Part shown: piece after piece, positions 27,901 to 35,057 of the stretch
Layout of the letters: the number at the start of each line of letters is the position of its first letter
Position numbering within the stretch: the first letter of the stretch is position 1
From: Adhaeribacter terrigena
GTDB lineage: Bacteria; Bacteroidota; Bacteroidia; Cytophagales; Hymenobacteraceae
DNA length: 64,000 bases
Direction: 5' to 3'
Assembly (NCBI RefSeq): GCF_016623615.1
Contig: NZ_JAEHFX010000004.1
Coordinates: forward strand, 186,001 to 250,000
The notes under the pieces: generated by a model
Databases searched by the model: none
The model's input: the letters and a program-made list of their open reading frames with translations, nothing else
What the model was told of the DNA's origin: nothing
Made by a program: the position numbers and the translations under genes

Positions 27901-29374
27901 CTACCAGACACAGCACAACAAACTGCAAAGCGTAGCCATTGGAACCTCGCCTGCTTACAATTACCTGTACGATGCCAACGGAAACCAGACGGAGGAAAAC
28001 CAGAGCCGGTATTTTGAATGGGATTACACTGACCGGATGCGCGCCTTTTATAACCAGGCCTCAGCCGGCACGGAGCCAAGCCTGTACGCCACTTACCACT
28101 ACGATGCCGGCGGGCAGCGGGTGAAAAAAATTACCCGCAAGCAAGGCGGCACGAATGGAATTTACGAAGTAACCGTGTATATTGACGGTCTGTTCGAGCA
28201 CCAGTACAAAGGCGTTTACGATTCTTTTGCCAAAGAAATAGTACCCAGCGACGAAAAGACGTTCTTACACATTATGGATGACCAGAAGCGGATTGCGACT
28301 ATTCGCGTGCGTAATGGTGCAGACCCGGATGATCCGACTCCGAATACGAAGTATTTCCTGGACGACCACTTAGGTAGCAGCAGCGTTGTTTTAGACAGCG
28401 CGGGAAGCTTAATAAACCGGGAAGAATACTACCCCTTCGGCGAAACCAGCTTCGGATCTTTTGCTAAAAAAGGCTACCGTTTCTGCGGCAAAGAACGCGA
28501 TGAGGAAAGCGGCTTGTACTATTATGGAGCAAGGTATTATGCCCCCTGGATTTGTAGATTTGTGAGTGTTGATCCGTTGGCTGAAAAACTTGAAAACTGG
28601 TCTCCGTATGTAATGTGTGTTAATAACCCTTTAAAATATAGGGATGAAGATGGGCAATTTCCCCAGTTAATAATCACAACTTTGGTTGGAGGAGTAATTG
28701 GAGGAGCTGTTGCTTACTATAAAGCCGAAGGTACTACAAAAGAAAAATTAGATGCAGCCGCCAAAGGGTTTTTAGCTGGCGCTGCTACTGGTTTTATAGC
28801 AGGAACTGGTGTGGGCGCTGTAGCATTATTAGCGGAAGCAGGTATTATTACAGGTAGTGCAGCATTAGCCTTTCAAGCTGGATTTGGTTTGTTTGGTGCA
28901 GCCGCGGGTTTAACTTTAACAAAGACATTAAATAATGATTTAAATATAAAACCTAACGAATTAGAAACAGAATTAGCAGTCACAGCAGTAACTTTTGGGA
29001 TTGATAAAATTCTTGGAGGAGTAATATCTAAATCAATTACAAGTGCCCTAGACGAAACAAGTAGTACTTTAGCTTCTGATTTAGCCAAAACTACTACCAA
29101 GAATTTTGAAAAGACAGTAAAGAAACAGCTTATTGCAGATAATCCAGCATTGAATGACCGAGCAAATAGAAAGGTTCTTAATCAAGCTATAGATAGAGCA
29201 ATTGATGAAGTACAGGAATCAATTAAAGAAGCAAATGTTGTAGTAAAATCTGTAACTTATTTCTTCAATAGTAAGACGGGAGAGTTCTTGCACGAAATCG
29301 GTATAGGTACTTTAACTGAAATTGAAAAAGCTCAAATTGAAAATTTAAATAATACTAAATCACCAAAACAATAA
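21962..29374 (+). CDS. Fused TcB-TcC toxin protein (SpvB domain, beta-propeller, RHS core, variable tip)
   Basis: 2470-aa fusion of the Tc toxin B and C subunits, which in Photorhabdus are separate proteins forming a hollow cocoon around the toxic tip. Domains: SpvB (about 10-330, starting ISLPKGGGAVSGMGEKF with SYSTGSGNSPFGLGW); FG-GAP/VCBS propeller repeats with DxxGDGxxD loops near 387, 440, 494 and 599; TcdB middle domains (about 670-780 and 925-1040); RHS/YD repeats (about 1290-2080); the RHS core (about 2105-2230, DDHLGSSSVVLDSAG, YYPFGE, YYYGARYY). The core ends YRDEDG, a variant of the usual DPxG end. The tip (about 2231-2470) starts with glycine-rich hydrophobic helices (GGVIGGAVAYY, GFLAGAATGFIAGTG) and ends in a charged domain I do not recognise. 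Base composition turns AT-rich right after the repeated core segment ends at 28515. The stop overlaps the next ATG by one base. The natural partner is the TcA protein encoded upstream. Confidence 0.92.
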   Translation: MSNKAASNVISLPKGGGAVSGMGEKFSPDLFTGTGNFSVPVAVPPGRNGFQPDLSLSYSTGSGNSPFGLGWNLSVPGITRKTNKGIPVYDDEKDVFILSGAEDLVPVHRREETISPGSTSEKFTITTYRPRTEGLFARIEHYKAAASGKNYWKVMSKNGLTSYYGHENKTGDLNAVIADPENRNRIFAWKLTRTVDLFGNEIIYEYTRELKEEGPHHFDQLYLNGIKYVDYLSATPVANTKKYLVSVELEYFDRPDHFSTYDSGFEIRTTKRCVSIKTFTHPEHEDDLPEFYLPFNQVADDYKLAVKTLYLNYADEITGENLPLNGSSLLHQVQVEGHGWCRKGQENELMPPLEFRYSGYQPDKQGFFPLTGNLPTGSLGNAEYELADLTGDGLPDILQLNGVARYWKNLGNGKFDLPKNMKDAPAGLQLADPDVQLIDANGDGKADLLVNREGLSGYFPLNFNGNWDRNSFRKYAQRPSFSFADPEVKLMDLDGDGVTDVLRNGSRFEYFYNHPEQGFYKSQQVNKKALEDFPNVSFTDPRVKTGKLCSSLQNIVMVHNGRVDYWPNLGHGRWGKRVTMKNCPRFPYGYNPARILLGDVDGDGLDDLIYVENNKVTLWINRNGNSWSEPIEIAGTPAVTDADAIRIADILGTGVSGLLFTRDATATNQKQQYMFLDFCGGVKPYLLQEMDNNMGALTRVQYTSSTRFYTEDAKKKETRWQTPLPFPVLVVHLVEVFDRISGGKMTTEYNYHHGYWDGGEREFRGFGRVDQRDTETFERFNTNGLHMRESFRPLRKENSGWSSEEFSEEDFQTDTVSFLPLPAPTGDWLEADFKAEDFLTDAEVGQAVMNRVSAAHFSPPTETRTWFHLGPLGDEHGEWYEANFTHEFWPEDQPAFTRPQEMELLLKKLPRRAKRDAFRALRGSVLRTELYAFDGSSRQNRPYTVTESLTGVAEVRTVLESGVVASEFSFNGTYSTNALEYLTEMRVFFACGLGQRTTQWERGNDPMTQFSFTGNYDHYGQAKEQISIAVPRRKDFREEDPGFADKYLATASATEYAYKNTADLYFTDRVLKTTGYDVSGEAKTDVFSFKNGIETDLKRTSVPYELTGQTIHYYDGDPFDGEKYGKLGDKGALMRTEVLMLTKNIVKQAYGADTAYNGNTPEALQETPSWGSEYPPDFQTSYDNAFAKWAGYTFSDQNPRVSAHEPESYYVQAERKAYNAIGLVLKTADPLHSATNSRLTEITYDAYQLLPVKVKDPLNLETTAKHDYRVLQPRLVTDANGNRTAARFSPLGLVKEQGVLGKVNANEGDIIAENPEPVFAGINPIPDFKASTKLSYCFFQFYEKGLPVWVKTTQREHHFAENPTNDATLVKVEYSDGFGRLLQTRAQAEDIIFGATQFGDAGLPLDQNLNQEAIGIAALPDNPNVLVSGWQTYNNKGKVVEKYEPFFDTGFDYKPGMAQGKCVTMHYDPRGQVVRTVNPDGTEQRVIFGIPQQLSTPDIFTPSPWEQYTYDAADLGIGNGTATTLHRFTPKSALLDALGRTIQTMDRLEENDDPTENVVMKYEYDIRGNRIKVIDALNRKVFQHCYDLKPKAGEDDPGANVLYTWHIDSGVKTSVFSAAGTVLENRDSKGALVLHAYDKLNRPVKMWARDKTIEGVTLRQRLEYGDSAGLTNPAALNLNGQLYRHFDEAGLLHLEAYDFKGNLLKKNRQVLKDQLTIDALNNTAKAWNQKAYLTDWSSIDPVLDLPNLNLLNLVEDYITESRYDALNRVTEITCPSDVFGNEKQIVLDYNRAGALEGVKLVDTAAQTEETYVERIAYNAKGQRLLIAYGNGTMTRYTYDTNTFRLMRLRTEKYAKTETTSAVTYAPQSGTTKQDLAYAYDLAGNILSITDRTPGCGIIGTPDGADKLKRSFTYDALYRLETATGRETLQTGTLSGLWDDSIRPVDNTQAQAYTQCYEYDKLGNILNLVHTANGGFRRDFNYQTQHNKLQSVAIGTSPAYNYLYDANGNQTEENQSRYFEWDYTDRMRAFYNQASAGTEPSLYATYHYDAGGQRVKKITRKQGGTNGIYEVTVYIDGLFEHQYKGVYDSFAKEIVPSDEKTFLHIMDDQKRIATIRVRNGADPDDPTPNTKYFLDDHLGSSSVVLDSAGSLINREEYYPFGETSFGSFAKKGYRFCGKERDEESGLYYYGARYYAPWICRFVSVDPLAEKLENWSPYVMCVNNPLKYRDEDGQFPQLIITTLVGGVIGGAVAYYKAEGTTKEKLDAAAKGFLAGAATGFIAGTGVGAVALLAEAGIITGSAALAFQAGFGLFGAAAGLTLTKTLNNDLNIKPNELETELAVTAVTFGIDKILGGVISKSITSALDETSSTLASDLAKTTTKNFEKTVKKQLIADNPALNDRANRKVLNQAIDRAIDEVQESIKEANVVVKSVTYFFNSKTGEFLHEIGIGTLTEIEKAQIENLNNTKSPKQ
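28185..28515 (+). repeat. 331-bp direct repeat, copy A (RHS core, residues 2075-2185)
   Basis: Copy B is at 29695-30025, offset 1510 bases, with two mismatches (28472 G against C, changing Gly to Arg; 28510 C against T, silent). The pair brackets the toxin tip, the small membrane protein gene and its terminator. Confidence 0.95.
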
Positions 29375-29604
29375 TGCAATACAAACCGGACATTTATAGC
29401 ACAATATTTATGGTAATAGGCGGAATTCTTGGTGCCAGTTTCTACGAAGTTGATACAATATCTGGAGGGTTGATCCCTACCTTTATAGGTGTCTTAAGTT
29501 TCTTAGGAATATACTTTTTTATTAGAGAACGAAATACACTTTTTAAATTAGGGACATTAGCTGTTTTAATAATTTTATGGGTTATATTATTTAACCTTAC
29601 CTAA
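29374..29604 (+). CDS. Small three-TM membrane protein, candidate immunity protein for the Tc tip
   Basis: 76-aa hydrophobic protein whose ATG overlaps the TcBC stop codon (TAATG), implying translational coupling. Three transmembrane helices are apparent: about 9-23 (TIFMVIGGILGASF), 31-49 (LIPTFIGVLSFLGIYFFI) and 57-75 (LGTLAVLIILWVILFNL). It has the AT-rich composition of the toxin tip, unlike the body of the TcBC gene. Position, overlap, size and shared composition match immunity genes of polymorphic (Rhs/CDI) toxins. A membrane immunity protein would suit a membrane-acting tip, which the hydrophobic glycine-rich tip helices allow. No homology is recognised, so immunity is inference; it could instead be an accessory or chaperone-like membrane protein. 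Confidence 0.7.
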   Translation: MQYKPDIYSTIFMVIGGILGASFYEVDTISGGLIPTFIGVLSFLGIYFFIRERNTLFKLGTLAVLIILWVILFNLT

Positions 29605-29641
29605 TAACTAATTGGTAATTATATTGAATCAAGTTTTATAA

Positions 29642-29680
29642 ATTTAAGCATACAACTCAAATTGAGTAGTATGCTTAAAT
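29642..29680 (+). terminator. Long hairpin after the candidate immunity gene
   Basis: The ATTTAAGCATAC and GTATGCTTAAAT arms plus inner ACTCAA/TTGAGT arms make a near-perfect 39-base stem with two A-A mismatches. It lies 37 bases after the stop codon and 14 bases before the second core repeat. The following T-tract is weak. Confidence 0.7.
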
Positions 29681-29694
29681 CCCCTTCTTTCTTA

Positions 29695-30029
29695 ACGGTC
29701 TGTTCGAGCACCAGTACAAAGGCGTTTACGATTCTTTTGCCAAAGAAATAGTACCCAGCGACGAAAAGACGTTCTTACACATTATGGATGACCAGAAGCG
29801 GATTGCGACTATTCGCGTGCGTAATGGTGCAGACCCGGATGATCCGACTCCGAATACGAAGTATTTCCTGGACGACCACTTAGGTAGCAGCAGCGTTGTT
29901 TTAGACAGCGCGGGAAGCTTAATAAACCGGGAAGAATACTACCCCTTCGGCGAAACCAGCTTCGGATCTTTTGCTAAAAAACGCTACCGTTTCTGCGGCA
30001 AAGAACGCGATGAGGAAAGTGGCTTTTAA
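29695..30029 (+). pseudogene. Orphan RHS-core fragment (direct repeat copy B)
   Basis: This duplicates codons 2075-2185 of the TcBC gene, open in the same frame from a stop at 29676 to a TAA at 30027-30029 right after the repeat. It encodes the core through RDEESGF and then ends, with no tip. The only in-frame ATG (29784) is internal and there is no plausible start, so it is not an independent gene. It looks like the 3' stump of the ancestral TcBC gene, displaced when a new tip/immunity cassette recombined in, or a donor site for tip exchange. Confidence 0.85.
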
Positions 30030-30059
30030 CCCGTCGCTTTCCGGTCGTTCCTTTAATCT

Positions 30060-30088
30060 AAAACGCTATTATTTTTCACCTAAAAAGT
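30060..30088 (+). repeat. Dispersed AACGSTA repeat, copy 8
   Basis: AAAACGCTATTATTTTTCA, spacer, AAAAAGTC; 30 bases past the orphan core stop. Confidence 0.55.
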
Positions 30089-30147
30089 CTGGTCGGCAAC
30101 CAGGCCGGCCACGGCTTTGCCTTTTCTTTCACCCAAAGCCAGCCGCT

Positions 30148-30178
30148 AAAACGGTAGGCAAAACCCCTTAAAAACTAC
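30148..30178 (+). repeat. Dispersed AACGSTA repeat, copy 9 (diverged)
   Basis: AAAACGGTAGGCAAAA, spacer, AAAAACTAC. The central T-run is lost. Confidence 0.4.
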
Positions 30179-30267
30179 CCCTTTCTTAAACCGCTTATCC
30201 GCGCAGGCCTCCTTTCCGGAAGCCCGCGCCTAAGCACCCTTTTGTCAAAATTTTAAACGAAAACATC

Positions 30268-31347
30268 ATGTCCATTATAAATAAAACCCAATTAAAAGCC
30301 GAGGTAAATACGGCCATCCGCGTAGGCGGCCATCCCACCAAAACCAAAGCCACCGATGTCCGCAACCTCCTCCACAACGTCATCGATTCCAGCGTCATCA
30401 CCATCAATAATATTCCGCCGGATGCCAATGGGAATGTAACGCTTAATATTAGTGGTACCGGAGGAACTGTTACCGTGAATGGCATTTCCCCTGATGCGAA
30501 CGGCAATATCGTGCTGGATCTTAGCGATAAAGTAAACTCGGTAAATGGTATTCTACCAGATGCTGATGGCAATGTTCAGATCGTATTGCAAAACCAGAAT
30601 CAGGTGGTATCTGTAAACGGCGTACTTCCTGATGCAAACGGCAATATCACGCTCACGATCAATAACAGTGTGGTTTCAGTAAACGGAATATCACCCGATG
30701 CCAATGGAAATATCATCCTCGATCTGAATGATGAAACTAAAGTGTCTTCTGTAAACGGAATAACGCCAGATGTTAATGGCAACGTTTTCCTGGACTTAAA
30801 CGACAAGAGCAAAGTATCCTCTGTAAATGGTATCAGGCCCGATGGCACTGGTAACGTAACACTCAATTTGAACGATCGCACCAAGGTATCTTATGTCAAT
30901 TGGGTTGCTCCCGATTCTAACGGCAACGTGTATATAGACCTCAGCGATAAAGTAACCGCTGTAAATGGCATAAAACCCGATGAAGAAGGCAATGTAATTC
31001 TTGATCTTGGCAATAGTGGCGGCGAAATTCGTCAGGCATTCACCATTCGTCCCGAAGAAAAGTCAACAAGTATTCTCTATTTCGAAACCGGCCCCGTCAC
31101 TTTCCGGGAATCTTATTTCAGCGCCCTGATCCAGTATAACTATTACCGGGTCAGAGAACTGAAAGAAGATCACTTAGGCGAGTGGAGCGGTTCTATGAAA
31201 ATAGATGAACTGAATGAATTCGGGAGGCACCTGAAAGAACGCACGCAATACGAAATACGGATAGAATCCGTGTTTACAGATCTGGCAAAAGAAGCCGCCG
31301 AGGATGTTCGCGGCCTGCTAATCTACAGTCCGTTTGTTGAGGGTTAA
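30268..31347 (+). CDS. Tail-fibre-like protein with nine VNG-x-x-PD-x-x-GN repeats
   Basis: 359-aa protein without a signal peptide. The N-terminal domain (about 1-50, KTQLKAEVNTAIRVGG) is followed by nine repeats of about 22 residues with consensus VxSVNGIxPDxNGNVxLDL (about 50-250). The C-terminal domain (about 255-359) contains TGPVTFRESYFSALIQYN and ends GLLIYSPFVEG. The repeats resemble those in phage tail fibres and trimeric stalks; trimeric stalk formation is inferred. Both end domains are homologous to those of the 165-aa protein encoded next, which keeps one repeat. Lying just downstream of the Tc genes, the protein may be a fibre or receptor-binding accessory of the toxin particle. 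I cannot assign a named family. Confidence 0.8.
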   Translation: MSIINKTQLKAEVNTAIRVGGHPTKTKATDVRNLLHNVIDSSVITINNIPPDANGNVTLNISGTGGTVTVNGISPDANGNIVLDLSDKVNSVNGILPDADGNVQIVLQNQNQVVSVNGVLPDANGNITLTINNSVVSVNGISPDANGNIILDLNDETKVSSVNGITPDVNGNVFLDLNDKSKVSSVNGIRPDGTGNVTLNLNDRTKVSYVNWVAPDSNGNVYIDLSDKVTAVNGIKPDEEGNVILDLGNSGGEIRQAFTIRPEEKSTSILYFETGPVTFRESYFSALIQYNYYRVRELKEDHLGEWSGSMKIDELNEFGRHLKERTQYEIRIESVFTDLAKEAAEDVRGLLIYSPFVEG

Positions 31348-31486
31348 ATATATTGACTTCCAACGAATAGTATCTCCATAAAACCAGCAGCCGGCTTATA
31401 GCGCTGCCTGATCTTTTAACGTGTCAGCTCAATTTTTCTCACGACACTTTTTAAAACCACTTCTTACAATTTTAAGCAACCTAATC

Positions 31487-31984
31487 ATGTATATAAAAAC
31501 CAAAACCGAATTATTAACCGATCTGGTAAGGCTGGTGCGCAGCGACGGCAAGGACGGAAAAACCACCGCTGCCGAAGTCCGCACGCTGCTTATCAACCTG
31601 ATCGATGTGCTTTTCTCCCGGGCCAGAACTGTAAACGGCAACCTGCCCGATGCAAACGGCAATATCAATCTTACGGCTATTCCCACCGAAGTGCAGTGCC
31701 AGTTTGTGGTAAACCCCAACCTCGATACCACCGATGTCGTGTACCTGGAAAGCGGCCCCGTCACCTTTCGCGTTTCTTACGACGAGAACAAGATCAGCGC
31801 CATGAACTTCCGCACCCGTAAAAAAGGGGAAACCACTTGGAGTGTTCCGGTTACATTAGCTGGTCTGAACAACTTTGCCAATTCTCTTAGCGGCATCACC
31901 AAATTCGAAGTGCAGGTAGTACCAGTATTTACTGCTGGTGCGGTTGCTGCCGGCGAAGACATCCTCGGACTTTTAATCTACTAA
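31487..31984 (+). CDS. Short paralogue of the tail-fibre-like protein
   Basis: 165-aa protein without a signal peptide. I chose the ATG at 31487 because it aligns with the start of the 359-aa neighbour; the frame extends further upstream to 31421. The N-terminal domain (YIKTKTELLTDLVRLVRSDG) matches the neighbour, as does the C-terminal domain (SGPVTFRVSYDENKISAMNF, ending GLLIY). Between them is a single repeat (TVNGNLPDANGNINL). The pair looks like a tandem duplication followed by repeat expansion or loss. Only four bases separate it from the next gene, so the two are translated from one message. Function unknown; a baseplate-proximal or connector role in a fibre is one possibility. Confidence 0.78.
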   Translation: MYIKTKTELLTDLVRLVRSDGKDGKTTAAEVRTLLINLIDVLFSRARTVNGNLPDANGNINLTAIPTEVQCQFVVNPNLDTTDVVYLESGPVTFRVSYDENKISAMNFRTRKKGETTWSVPVTLAGLNNFANSLSGITKFEVQVVPVFTAGAVAAGEDILGLLIY

Positions 31985-31988
31985 CATC

Positions 31989-34946
31989 ATGGCAAAAACA
32001 AAATGGACCCGCAGGCGCCGTCTGAATATGGACACGGCCCTGTTGGTAGATACAATAAATAATGAACATACGCCCACAATACCCCGCGTAGATGACCGGT
32101 ACGACTTCCTGGGAAAGCCTGATGGTGTAGGCTCAATTTCATTCTACTTTAGCATTAACGATTTTGGAATTGGCCAAGGTCAAAATTATATCCGGCTAAT
32201 TGGAAATTGCCAGGATGGCGGTGGTACTTTAAATGGTTGGATGGTTGTACTGTTTAAGGGTACCGCCGAAGCTGCAAATGGTAACTGGACGTTAGGATTT
32301 TTCAATGGCCAACATCCAGTTAGTTGGAATTGGAATTACTCTAACGTTGAGATCAAAAGAAATGTAACGTATCATTTTGTGGTCACAAAAAATGCGGGCG
32401 TTATAAAAAACCACCTAAATGCTGTTGAAATACTCCCGGTTGTAAATGCTGAAAGTTTAGGGACATATTCCGAAACAACAAATCCAATTTTACTGGGTGG
32501 TAGGAATAGGATGGAAGGAAATGAGAACAGAGCTGGTTTTCTGATATCTCACGTTTCATTTTTCAATAAGATTCTAACTGAAGGCGAGATTAAACTCATC
32601 TATAGGCACGGTGGCGTATTGCCAGAATCTGCTCATGAAAGCTGTATAGGTTATTGGCCTTGTCAGGAAAAGAGCGGTACTAGATTATACGACCGCGTGG
32701 AGCAGTACAACAATGCAAAAGAGCATATAGCCGTTAAAAATGGAACCTTTGCAGGCTCCTCCACAGAAGCAAACGACTGGGTACGGGGTTTTCAAGGAGC
32801 CTGGTCATTTGCAGGAGGTGTTGCTACTTGTCCTGCTTACACTGGTACAGCCTTATATCAATTAGGCATTCCTATGCAGTTAGGAAGATCGTATAAAATT
32901 ACCTTTACCTTAATCTCTTTTATAGGAACCGGCAATTTCTATGTAACACTAGGTTATGATACTGTTGCAGGCACTTACAATAGAAGTGGGAATTACACTG
33001 ACGTTGGTACTTATTCTGTAATTCTTACTACCCCACCTAACTCTAATAATGTTCTGTATTTACAAACAGATGGCGGGGTTGTAGTGTCGGTTAAAGACGT
33101 AAAATTAGCTGCGGTCTCTCACGGTCCACTTGAAGCTAACCATATTCACCTGTTAGGCTATAATGGCATTCAGGATGTAATAAACCATCTCGATTTCCAA
33201 TTAAGCCACCCAGATTGGACATATGACAGTGTAACAGATACGCTTGCACAGGCTGCTACCAGTCGCCAGAACGCGACTTCGGTCGGCGTGGAAATGATGG
33301 TGTTCGATACGGAGTATTGCTTGCGGTTCTTCTGCACGCAGGCTAACGGAGCCACGCTGATTTTTCTTAATGCGTACGGTGATTATTCTACAATATCTGG
33401 TGTAACGCTTGGGCAGAATGAGATATATTTCAGAGGGCGCGGAGGTAATAGAATTAGTTTTGTAAATAATGCAACGCCTGCTGGTGGTTTCTCCGCGCAC
33501 TCCTTCTCTTTGGAAAAACTGCCTGACCAGTCCAGGTATCTGTTAGACAAAAAGCAAATATTTTACCCAAAGATAAAGTTTAAAGACCCAAACAAGTACC
33601 TTGAATTCCCGCAACGCTATACGGAATCAACTGCCTTGAATAATAGCACAACCGGAGGTACATTTATTATCGATTTCAGTGGTCGGAAATTAATTTCCGG
33701 AACGTATCTGTATGTGAATAATGCTTTCTCAATTCAGGTTGTAGATGGTCAGCAAATAGGTTTAACGTCATCACCAGAGTTGCTTATTGTAGCTTCTATC
33801 TATCACGATGAGAACGGAAGTATTGCTAGAGCAACTGCTTCACTTGGAACTAGAACCAGCTTGAAAAATACCAGGGTTATTATTACGTATCGGAACGATG
33901 TAAGTAACTTCCGTAGGATTAAAATAGCAGTAGATGGTGTAATACTTGCCGACACAGCCGGTGATCCGGCTCATAAAGACGTTCCCATTAAGAGCTTTGG
34001 ACAGGCTGCTTACGCTTTCAAAGTTTCTGGCTCAGATGAAGTGGAAGGTTCATTTTTTCAGCACTTTATAAGCGCTTTTTCAGATGCTCAGATTGCAGCG
34101 TTTGGCGAGTACGGTAAGGAAGTAACAAGTTTAGACTTACTTCAGTACGCGCACGCAAGTACGATGAACGTGGGTAGTTTTGCTGGTACAAATGTTCTAG
34201 CTGGTCAGGGTATAACTGCTACTTTCAAGAACTTTACAGAAGAAGAACTTGCAAATTCAATAGTCGATTATTACGGGCAGTTACCTGAACTAAAAAACGC
34301 TGTTGCACTTCTACCATCTGTAACTCCTATTGAACTGCCTAAGACTATCTCCAGTAATAGCGAGAATATAGGCATGTATTTTACAATCTATGTGCCTGAT
34401 GACATCCCAAATACCTTTGATCTGTTCTTTGAAATGAATTGCGATGGTGGCGGATTTAATTTCTATAAAGGTAATATGGTTATATTTTTGGACGTCTACT
34501 ATTTGTTAATGATTGATGCACCAATGTATCCTGTTTTAAAGAAAGGATTTCATAGTATGGTTTTCCAAAGAAAAGGTAGAGAATTACATTGGTATGTTAA
34601 TGGTATTAGACGTAATATAGGTCATGCCGGAACAGGAGTAGTTAATGAAATATTTCATACAGCAAATCCTTTCTATTTTAGAAACATTACTACCCATAAG
34701 TTTTACAATAATGCAGATGAGATCAAAATTATTAATTACGGTTTGTACGAGGGGAATCTTACTCAGAAACAGGCTTTAGATATGCACAATAATATGCAGT
34801 TTTCTAATCCTATAAATTTAACAAACTGGCTTTGCTATTATCAGTTCAACTTGCCTGGTACTTCTTGGAAAGATCAGACAGGGAATTGTGCCAATGCATA
34901 TTGTGCAGCATCACTTCCTGTAGCAACGTTAGATTCACTCCGATAG
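31989..34946 (+). CDS. Large LamG/concanavalin A-like protein
   Basis: 985-aa protein without a signal peptide, starting MAKTKWTRRRRLNMDTALLV. At least two LamG-like (concanavalin A-like lectin) jelly-roll regions can be recognised. In the first (about 30-240), a strand pattern such as YHFVVTKNAGVIKNHLNAVE is followed by the HVSFFNKILTEGEIKLIYRHG signature. In the last (about 775-985), GFHSMVFQRKGRELHWYVNG is followed by ADEIKIINYGLYEGNLTQKQ. The middle (about 250-750) is beta-rich and less clear. LamG domains often bind glycans or proteins and occur in phage tail and adhesin proteins. Start and spacing tie it to the tail-fibre-like pair. Base composition is AT-rich compared with the flanking T9SS genes, consistent with acquisition. 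Likely role, by inference: receptor recognition for the island's particle or toxin. Confidence 0.75.
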   Translation: MAKTKWTRRRRLNMDTALLVDTINNEHTPTIPRVDDRYDFLGKPDGVGSISFYFSINDFGIGQGQNYIRLIGNCQDGGGTLNGWMVVLFKGTAEAANGNWTLGFFNGQHPVSWNWNYSNVEIKRNVTYHFVVTKNAGVIKNHLNAVEILPVVNAESLGTYSETTNPILLGGRNRMEGNENRAGFLISHVSFFNKILTEGEIKLIYRHGGVLPESAHESCIGYWPCQEKSGTRLYDRVEQYNNAKEHIAVKNGTFAGSSTEANDWVRGFQGAWSFAGGVATCPAYTGTALYQLGIPMQLGRSYKITFTLISFIGTGNFYVTLGYDTVAGTYNRSGNYTDVGTYSVILTTPPNSNNVLYLQTDGGVVVSVKDVKLAAVSHGPLEANHIHLLGYNGIQDVINHLDFQLSHPDWTYDSVTDTLAQAATSRQNATSVGVEMMVFDTEYCLRFFCTQANGATLIFLNAYGDYSTISGVTLGQNEIYFRGRGGNRISFVNNATPAGGFSAHSFSLEKLPDQSRYLLDKKQIFYPKIKFKDPNKYLEFPQRYTESTALNNSTTGGTFIIDFSGRKLISGTYLYVNNAFSIQVVDGQQIGLTSSPELLIVASIYHDENGSIARATASLGTRTSLKNTRVIITYRNDVSNFRRIKIAVDGVILADTAGDPAHKDVPIKSFGQAAYAFKVSGSDEVEGSFFQHFISAFSDAQIAAFGEYGKEVTSLDLLQYAHASTMNVGSFAGTNVLAGQGITATFKNFTEEELANSIVDYYGQLPELKNAVALLPSVTPIELPKTISSNSENIGMYFTIYVPDDIPNTFDLFFEMNCDGGGFNFYKGNMVIFLDVYYLLMIDAPMYPVLKKGFHSMVFQRKGRELHWYVNGIRRNIGHAGTGVVNEIFHTANPFYFRNITTHKFYNNADEIKIINYGLYEGNLTQKQALDMHNNMQFSNPINLTNWLCYYQFNLPGTSWKDQTGNCANAYCAASLPVATLDSLR

Positions 34947-35057
34947 AAAAGCATATATTCTTCCTTTCTTGCTGCATCGTGAAGATATCTGCCTTAAAAG
35001 CTCATAGCTAAAATGAAGCTTACTAATGGCTTTTATTCATCTTAAAAGATTTCAATC

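Noticed and set aside
29784..30029. Independent small gene in the orphan RHS core.
   Set aside because: The only ATG is inside the duplicated core and the sequence is a copy of an internal segment of the TcBC gene. It is a stump, not a gene.
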